Part shown: positions 6,816 through 11,091 of the stretch, in pieces | Layout: each line of letters starts with the position of its first letter | Numbering within the stretch: position 1 is the first letter of the stretch | Origin: RPQK01 sp041946865 | Lineage (GTDB): Bacteria > Acidobacteriota > UBA6911 > RPQK01 | Length of the DNA: 11,091 nucleotides | Assembly: GCA_041946865.1 (NCBI GenBank) | Contig: JBHGBF010000194.1 | Coordinates: 1 to 11,091 of the forward strand | Direction: 5' to 3' | Made by a program: the position numbers and the translations under genes | Notes under the pieces: generated by a model | The model's database searches: none | What the model was told of the DNA's origin: nothing | Seen by the model: only the letters and a program-made list of their open reading frames with translations

Positions 6816-7538
6816 TCATGCCTCCAGCGCCTGGGCTTCGGGCGCCACCGTATCGCCGCTTAACGCCACTCTGAACCTTCGGACGGAAAATCCCACCGGG
6901 ACCGACACGGGGGCGCCGTCGATGCTGGTCGTCACCACGACCTGCGGAGGATCGAGATGCGCTTCCTCGGGAATCGGTTCCGGGCTGCTCCGCTGCAAAC
7001 AACACAAGGCTGCCGGTGGCGACGAGGGCAGGTTGTCGAGCCTCAGCCAGGAGCGTCCCGAAGCGAGCTGGAATTGAACCGGACTGTCGAGGGAGACGGT
7101 TCCCTCCTCCGTGTCTTCCTCGACCCACGCCATGATGTAGATACAGTCGAACACATCGGCGTAGAAGATAGTGCGTTCTTTCTCCTGGTTGTCGCGCACC
7201 GTGACCTGGACCCTCACCTGGCGCGGGGGCAGTTCTTCCTGTTCTTCCGGGCCTGTGGCGCCTTCGGTCGGCTTGGGCGCCAGAATGATGGTCTTGATGG
7301 CGATGCCGTTAACCAGGATAGTGACTACGACTCCAGTTGTAGTGCCCAAACCTTGGGCAAACCCGGGGGTCCGCAGTCAATCCTCGGCTCGGGTCCAGTC
7401 CCGGTTGCAGTCGTCGGCAAAGACAGTCGTCGGGGCCAACGCGAGCAGAGGCAACAGCACTGCCTCGGCCAGAAAAAGGAAGCAGGCCAGCCGGCGGGCT
7501 TGCTCGCTCCACAGGACTGATCGGATTCTCCGGATCAT
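6816..7538 (-). CDS. Secreted protein interrupted by an in-frame UGA after the signal peptide
   Basis: From ATG 7538 the frame reads 53 codons, a TGA at 7379-7377, then 186 more codons in the same frame to TGA at 6816. The start is well supported: it shares a 4-nt ATGA overlap with the upstream gene and has GGAGGGG 5 nt before it. Residues 1-41 are a classic signal peptide: basic MIRRIR...RR, hydrophobic core LACFLFLAEAVLLPLLALA, cleavage after TVFA. The mature part would begin DDCNRDWTRAED, then the UGA codon (54), then LRTPGFAQGLGTTTGVVVTI. The rest is beta-rich with Cys residues including an FDC and a CC pair. Without passing the UGA, the downstream part could only start at a poor TTG (7349), with no signal peptide and a weak upstream site. 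The UGA may be a nonsense mutation, a sequencing error, or selenocysteine. The family is not recognised. Confidence 0.65.
7343..7359 (-). promoter_or_regulatory. Hairpin just downstream of the in-frame UGA
   Basis: On the minus strand, UGCCCAA pairs perfectly with UUGGGCA around the three-base loop GGU. The stem begins 17 nt after the UGA and the loop lies 24 nt after it. Bacterial selenocysteine insertion elements are stem-loops in this distance range with a G at the start of a small apical loop, so the geometry is compatible. A 7-bp hairpin is also common by chance in GC-rich sequence, so this is suggestive only. Confidence 0.3.
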
Positions 7539-8278
7539 CGGACCCCTCCATTGTTGGCGGGGCGTTGCCCGCCCCTGGGTCGCACCAGCGGAGTGCGGAA
7601 GATGACATATGAGAGCAAAGTGCTGATCACCACGGTTTTGAACATGTATTCGAATTCGGTGTAGCGCCCGTATAACTGGTTGGCCACGAGAAAAGGAACT
7701 GCCAGGCCCATCCCGAGCAAAACCATTCGCGGGATCCTGGCGACGAAGGGCTGCAGTTTAATCAAAAGGCGGTCGGTCAAGGGGCGAGAGAGGATGAGCG
7801 CCAGCGGAAGGGCCACCATGGCAATGCAGCTCTTAGTGTCCGGCGCCGTCTCAGCCATCCCCGAGTACCAGTACCAAGCGCCGGAGATGGCCCCACAACC
7901 CAGCACGGTCACGATGTCCCACAGGATCTGCCCCCAGCCAGTCGGCGCTGCGCCGATAGGCAAGTCGGTGACCGGCGTCGGGGAAGGCCCGCGTTGCGGC
8001 TGGGCCGCGGGGGCGGTTGCAGGGGCGGGCTGCGCCTGCGCCGCCTGCGCTGCGCTCATTGCAGCCGCATTGGCCGACGGCGAACCGGGTTGAACCCAGC
8101 GCACACCGTCCCATACGATCCACTGTCCCGAAGCAGGGTCGATTTGCCACCAGGCGCCCGTGCTGTCCTGCACCCGCAACTGGGCGGCCGATGCCTGAAA
8201 CTGTTCCCAGCTGATCCGCCCCGCCCGCCATTGGGACTGCAATCCGGCGAAGGCCTGGCCCGCCTGCTCGAAAGTCAT
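7535..8278 (-). CDS. Membrane protein with N-terminal SHOCT-like/Trp-rich module (paralogue 2)
   Basis: The product is 247 residues. Residues 1-64 are about half identical, without gaps, to the first 64 residues of the convergent gene at 2250-2900. The shared core is AQLRVQDxTGxWWQIDPAxG, starting at residue 32 in both, followed by WxxWxGxxW. An Ala/Pro/Gln linker (about 65-112) leads to about four hydrophobic segments (roughly 117-138, 149-166, 184-201 and 211-228) and a basic tail. The membrane parts of the two paralogues are not visibly alike, so the module looks like a reusable N-terminal adaptor. The start at 8278 is fixed by GGGAGGGG a few bases upstream, by a TGATG overlap with the propeller gene, and by alignment with the paralogue. 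An in-frame ATG ten codons upstream is rejected for lack of these signals. Its stop overlaps the start of the secreted-protein gene (ATGA). Confidence 0.85.
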   Translation of the reverse strand: MTFEQAGQAFAGLQSQWRAGRISWEQFQASAAQLRVQDSTGAWWQIDPASGQWIVWDGVRWVQPGSPSANAAAMSAAQAAQAQPAPATAPAAQPQRGPSPTPVTDLPIGAAPTGWGQILWDIVTVLGCGAISGAWYWYSGMAETAPDTKSCIAMVALPLALILSRPLTDRLLIKLQPFVARIPRMVLLGMGLAVPFLVANQLYGRYTEFEYMFKTVVISTLLSYVIFRTPLVRPRGGQRPANNGGVR

Positions 8279-9309
8279 CAGGCCCCTCCCTTCTTTAAAG
8301 AGCTCCAATCGACTCCGGAAAGCCGGCTGACGCCGTCCTCGGTGCCCAGCCAGTAGTTCCCCTCCTGATCCTGCAGCATTTCCTTGACTTCCCAGCCTGC
8401 CAGGCCGGTGTCCGGAGTGAGAAGATAACGCTCGCCTTGATAAAACACCGCGATACCGTCATATTCCGAACCAATCCAAAGACGGCCCTCGCGATCTTCG
8501 AACAGGGACCTGACCTTCTCGCCGGCCAGACCATCGGATTTAAAAAGGCTGTGCCAGGCCCCGTCGACCAGGCGGCTGGCGCCCCCGCGGCGCGAAAACC
8601 CGGTTCCCGCCCACAAAGCTCCGGTCCTGTCCTCCAGCAGGGTGTTCACCGAGTTATGCGCCAGGCCTTGCTTGATGGAGAAGAAACTCCATTCGCCCTG
8701 ATCCAACCGAACGAGGCCCCCGCCTCTGGCGGCGCCCGACGCGAACCACATGGAACCCGATCGATCCTCGAGAATCTTGTCGACTCCCGAGATCGGAAGA
8801 CTTGCCGCTGGCTGGACGAGATCCGCCTGTCCGGCTCGATAACGGAAAATCCCTTTCGGGCACCCGATCCAGATCGACCCGTCCCGGTCCTGATAGAGAG
8901 CGGAGGCCGCTCCGGGAGGCAGGCCGTCAGACTCTCCGAGCGTTTCCCAGCGGCCTTGCGGCCGCAGACGTGAGACGCCGCCCTCCCAAGCGACCCAGAC
9001 ACGGCCCTCGCGATCATGGAGAATGTCAAGCACGTAATGGAAATCAGGTGTCCCCGGAGGAAGCGGGAGAAGGTCGCTGGAACGACGGTCCAGAAGTGTT
9101 ATCCCATCGCGGCCGCCGGCCCACAGAACATCTCCGGACAGCGACAGAGCCGAAACTTCGTGTGGAGGGCGCAAAACCAGCCAGCCCGACGGCAGGCGGG
9201 CGCTCCGGGCGGCGTGATCCGCCCGGGTCAATAACAGGTTCAGTCCCCAGACAAGACCGATTCCGAGCCCGAACTGAAGCAGCAGCCAGAGGGATCGACG
9301 GGCTGTCAT
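8278..9309 (-). CDS. Membrane-anchored Reg_prop beta-propeller protein
   Basis: The product is 343 residues. Residues about 7-28 (LWLLLQFGLGIGLVWGLNLL) form an N-terminal membrane anchor or uncleaved signal, after basic TARR. The rest is a beta-propeller of two-component-regulator type (Reg_prop). Repeats of the form D(R/Q)xGxxWxG...GxxR(L/Y) begin near residues 99, 141, 182, 227, 272 and 314. A degenerate first copy near 58-74 (SGDVLWAGGRDGITLLD) brings the total to seven blades. In hybrid histidine kinases such propellers are periplasmic sensor domains; here no Y_Y_Y, kinase or regulator domain follows, so the propeller stands alone and probably works as an extracytoplasmic binding partner. 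The ATG at 9309 is preferred over an in-frame TTG at 9330, because AGGAG (overlapping the upstream stop TAG) lies 10 nt before it and the protein then begins with the anchor. Confidence 0.85.
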   Translation of the reverse strand: MTARRSLWLLLQFGLGIGLVWGLNLLLTRADHAARSARLPSGWLVLRPPHEVSALSLSGDVLWAGGRDGITLLDRRSSDLLPLPPGTPDFHYVLDILHDREGRVWVAWEGGVSRLRPQGRWETLGESDGLPPGAASALYQDRDGSIWIGCPKGIFRYRAGQADLVQPAASLPISGVDKILEDRSGSMWFASGAARGGGLVRLDQGEWSFFSIKQGLAHNSVNTLLEDRTGALWAGTGFSRRGGASRLVDGAWHSLFKSDGLAGEKVRSLFEDREGRLWIGSEYDGIAVFYQGERYLLTPDTGLAGWEVKEMLQDQEGNYWLGTEDGVSRLSGVDWSSLKKGGA

Positions 9310-9322
9310 TTCGCAAAAGCTC

Positions 9323-10252
9323 CTAAACAATGAAAGCCATAAGGATGGGGGAAAGAACCATACTCACACCCACAGAACCGAGGGCGCCGATCAGCAACAC
9401 GACCACGGCCTTTCCGGTGTCGCACCCGCTGATTGCGCGTACAGCTGCAACACTCGCCACGATCCTCCAAAGTCCGAAGACTGCCGCAAGGGCGGTGATG
9501 ATTCCCAGGATGCCGGCCGATTGAGCATAAGCCAGGGAGCGGAAGACCTGGCCAAAGGACAACCGTACGCCGGCCATCGAAGGCAGAACCGACGAAACCA
9601 GGGCCGCGCCTGCGGCAAACGCAAGCAGCTGGATGCCGACCATCACCACGAGCATCAGCAGCTGAGACAGGCCGGGAACGGTGAAAAAGACCAGGTACGG
9701 ACCAAGCACGCCGGCCGCGAAGATGACCGCCAGGACAATCCACGCTTCGGAGGTGCCCGACTGGTCCCCGGCTGCCGCGCGCGCTGACTCCTGGTCGAGC
9801 AGGCAGCCCCTGACCATCCGCTCGAACACCCGAGCCACAGTCCCTTTGGCGGCGCCGGGCTTGATGAAGGAGGAGAGCACCGAGTCGGCCAGGCCGGCGA
9901 TCTTTTTCTGGAACTCCCAGGGCTCAGGCGCCGGCGGCAAACCCGAGGCGGCGGCTGCGCTCCGCATCGGGCCGGGACGGGTCATCCGGGGCGGGCGCGT
10001 GCTCAAAGGAGGAGGGGCCGGAAAAGCCGGTATTCTGACGGGCCGGGGCGACCACGCCGCCGGCGCAACCGGAGGGGGCGCGACAGGCCTGTGACCTCCG
10101 CCGGAAAACGGCGGCGGTCCTGATGCCGGCCGAGGTACGACAGGAGCAGCCGCCGGAGCCGCTGTTCCCGGCTGAAGCACCGGCTGGCCGCAGGACCCGC
10201 AAAACCGGGCGTTCTGGCTCAGAGGGTGTCCACATTTTCCACATACTGCCAT
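9323..10252 (-). CDS. Zinc-ribbon, proline-rich, Yip1-like membrane protein
   Basis: The product is 309 residues. Cysteines 4, 7, 18 and 21 form an N-terminal zinc ribbon (CGKCGHPLSQNARFCGSCG). Residues about 28-112 are a long proline-rich linker. The C-terminal half (169-309) has about four to five membrane segments (near 169-191, 197-221, 243-268 and 282-305). The pattern SFGQVFRSLAYAQ..., then GLWRIVASVAAVRAISGCDTGKA, is characteristic of bacterial Yip1-domain proteins. The zinc ribbon should be cytoplasmic. In bacteria such proteins often sit beside ABC ATPases, but their role is not established. GAGG lies about 9 nt before the ATG. The gene starts 10 nt after the ABC ATPase stop, and I infer that it may be a membrane partner of that ATPase, since no conventional permease is present in the window. 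Confidence 0.85.
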   Translation of the reverse strand: MAVCGKCGHPLSQNARFCGSCGQPVLQPGTAAPAAAPVVPRPASGPPPFSGGGHRPVAPPPVAPAAWSPRPVRIPAFPAPPPLSTRPPRMTRPGPMRSAAAASGLPPAPEPWEFQKKIAGLADSVLSSFIKPGAAKGTVARVFERMVRGCLLDQESARAAAGDQSGTSEAWIVLAVIFAAGVLGPYLVFFTVPGLSQLLMLVVMVGIQLLAFAAGAALVSSVLPSMAGVRLSFGQVFRSLAYAQSAGILGIITALAAVFGLWRIVASVAAVRAISGCDTGKAVVVLLIGALGSVGVSMVLSPILMAFIV

Positions 10253-10262
10253 CGGACAAACC

Positions 10263-10964
10263 TCAACTGTTGGAGGACCCCAAATCGTCTGTCGAACTGC
10301 CGGCGCCTTGAGTCTGAAACCTCTCTACTGAATGAATTCGGTCAAGATTCAATCGTACACCCGACATGGCCTCGGCCTCTTCGCGATCGTGCGTGACGTA
10401 AATGACGCAGACGTCCGTTTCTTCCCGATGGCGCCGGATCACGTCCAGCGCCAGATGCTTGAGCTCCTCGTTGAGATGGGTAAGCGGCTCGTCCAACAGA
10501 AGAAAGCGCGGCAGGGGGGCCAGGGCCCGCGCCAAGGCGACTCGCCTGGCCTCTCCTCCGGATATCTGGTGAGGAAAACGGCGGGCCAGGTGGGAAATAC
10601 CCATTTGCTCAAGGAGGTCTCCAACGCGTTGTTGCGCCTCGCGTCGCGGCCAGAGCTGGAGGCCAAACCGCACGTTGCCGGCAACCGTGAGGTGCGGCCA
10701 AAGCGCCGAGGTCTGAAAGACGAACCCCAGCCGGCGTGAGGAGGGTGGCAGAAGCCAGTCGGGCGTGCTCGCCAGCTTCCCATCCAGGCGGATTTCGCCG
10801 GCGGTGGGCGCCTCCAAGCCGGCGATCAGGCGCAACAGGGTGGTCTTCCCGCTCCCCGACGGCCCCCAGACGACGAGCGACTCCCCGATCCCGACTTTCA
10901 CGGAAATGGCCTCCAGAATCCGGTTCCCGGAGTAGCGCTTGCCCAGGTCTCGTATCTCCAACAT
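10263..10964 (-). CDS. ABC transporter ATP-binding protein
   Basis: The product is 233 residues, the normal size of a single ABC ATPase. Visible motifs are: Walker A GPSGSGKTT (34-42); Q-loop FQTSALWPHLTV with Q84; signature QISGGEARRVALARA (133-147), with SGGEA in place of the usual SGGQ; Walker B FLLLDEP (154-160), whose glutamate E159 is the catalytic residue; D-loop region LTHLN; and H-loop THDREEA with H192. All catalytic residues are present. The overall wording is closest to importer-type ATPases of the CysA/PotA/ModC/ThiQ kind, but there is no C-terminal regulatory domain and the substrate cannot be told. The window contains no classical transmembrane permease or binding protein. The start is preceded closely by GGAGGGAGG. 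It is the first gene of the seven-gene minus-strand operon as far as the window shows, and the next gene begins 10 nt after its stop. Confidence 0.93.
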   Translation of the reverse strand: MLEIRDLGKRYSGNRILEAISVKVGIGESLVVWGPSGSGKTTLLRLIAGLEAPTAGEIRLDGKLASTPDWLLPPSSRRLGFVFQTSALWPHLTVAGNVRFGLQLWPRREAQQRVGDLLEQMGISHLARRFPHQISGGEARRVALARALAPLPRFLLLDEPLTHLNEELKHLALDVIRRHREETDVCVIYVTHDREEAEAMSGVRLNLDRIHSVERFQTQGAGSSTDDLGSSNS

Positions 10965-10985
10965 CCTCCCTCCAGGAGAGCGCCA

Positions 10986-11015
10986 AGTCTACAGCAGCCT
11001 TCCAAGTCGCGTCCA
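10986..11015 (-). promoter_or_regulatory. Candidate operon promoter
   Basis: On the minus strand, TGGACG (11015-11010) and TAGACT (10991-10986) are separated by 18 nt, each matching four of six consensus bases. Transcription would start near 10979, just ahead of the ribosome binding site of the ABC gene. No better match is seen in the 127 bases available, and the true promoter could lie beyond the window. Confidence 0.25.
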
Positions 11016-11018
11016 GCC

Positions 11019-11035
11019 GAATAGGGGGAATAGGG
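11019..11035. repeat. Short tandem duplication GAATAGGG
   Basis: GAATAGGG occurs at 11019-11026 and again at 11028-11035, a 9-base period upstream of the operon promoter candidate. It could be a protein-binding site or simple slippage. Confidence 0.4.
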
Positions 11036-11060
11036 TAACCCCTCAGTTTTCGGTTCGGGG

Positions 11061-11087
11061 GGTCCGTAGGATCTGGTCCGTAGGATC
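11061..11087. repeat. 13-bp direct repeat at the right edge
   Basis: GGTCCGTAGGATC occurs at 11061-11073 and 11075-11087, a perfect repeat with a 14-base period. It lies upstream of the operon and may continue beyond the window. It could be the beginning of a longer tandem array or a pair of binding sites for a regulator of the operon. Confidence 0.6.
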
Positions 11088-11091
11088 GGCA

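Noticed and set aside
7343..7359. Treating the hairpin as proof of selenocysteine
   Set aside because: A 7-bp stem with a 3-base loop occurs easily by chance. It is kept only as a compatible feature, not as proof.
7309..7608. A 99-codon minus-strand frame over the signal-peptide region
   Set aside because: The alternative frame from ATG 7538 has a real ribosome binding site, an ATGA overlap and a signal peptide. The 99-codon frame has no such features and a composition typical of a shadow.

Overview
The window is GC-rich DNA, gene-dense, with strong AGGAGG/GGAGGG-type ribosome binding sites and ATGA/TGATG gene overlaps. It is bacterial chromosome from a high-GC Gram-negative-type lineage. 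The SWIM/SNF2-type protein, the heptameric TCAGCNN/NNGCTGA intergenic repeat, and the combination of zinc-ribbon, Yip1-like and Reg_prop proteins are reminiscent of Acidobacteriota or similar uncultured phyla. No rRNA, tRNA or other phylogenetic marker is present, so that placement is only a guess.

Layout. Positions 1-323 are non-coding, with two perfect hairpins at the left edge and a leader. A plus-strand gene at 324-788 encodes a Kbp/YgaU-like LysM protein. From 1044 to 2151 (+) lies what looks like the remains of one SWIM-SNF2 helicase gene. The N-terminal SWIM zinc-finger part and the far C-terminal tail are preserved, but they meet near position 1669 in different reading frames, and the whole ATPase core is missing. 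At 2250-2900 (+) is a small membrane protein with a distinctive N-terminal Trp-rich module. A heptameric inverted repeat (2901-3014) separates it from a convergent minus-strand operon.

The minus-strand operon runs from 10964 down to 3021 and holds seven tightly packed genes. In order of transcription they encode: an ABC transporter ATPase; a zinc-ribbon/proline-rich/Yip1-like membrane protein; a membrane-anchored seven-bladed Reg_prop beta-propeller; a paralogue of the 2250-2900 Trp-module membrane protein; a secreted protein interrupted by an in-frame UGA just after its signal peptide; a 933-residue beta-rich/helical membrane-associated protein; and a membrane protein with a C-terminal zinc ribbon. 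Junctions are overlaps of 1-4 nt or gaps of 10-13 nt, except a 69-nt gap filled by a large hairpin.

I infer that these seven genes form one envelope-associated system. Zinc ribbons recur in two members, and the Trp module recurs in one operon gene and in the convergent gene next door. I do not recognise the complete set as a described system and I do not assign it a function. The three most concrete points for follow-up are the internal deletion in the SWIM-SNF2 gene, the in-frame UGA followed by a compact hairpin in the secreted-protein gene, and the composition of the operon itself.
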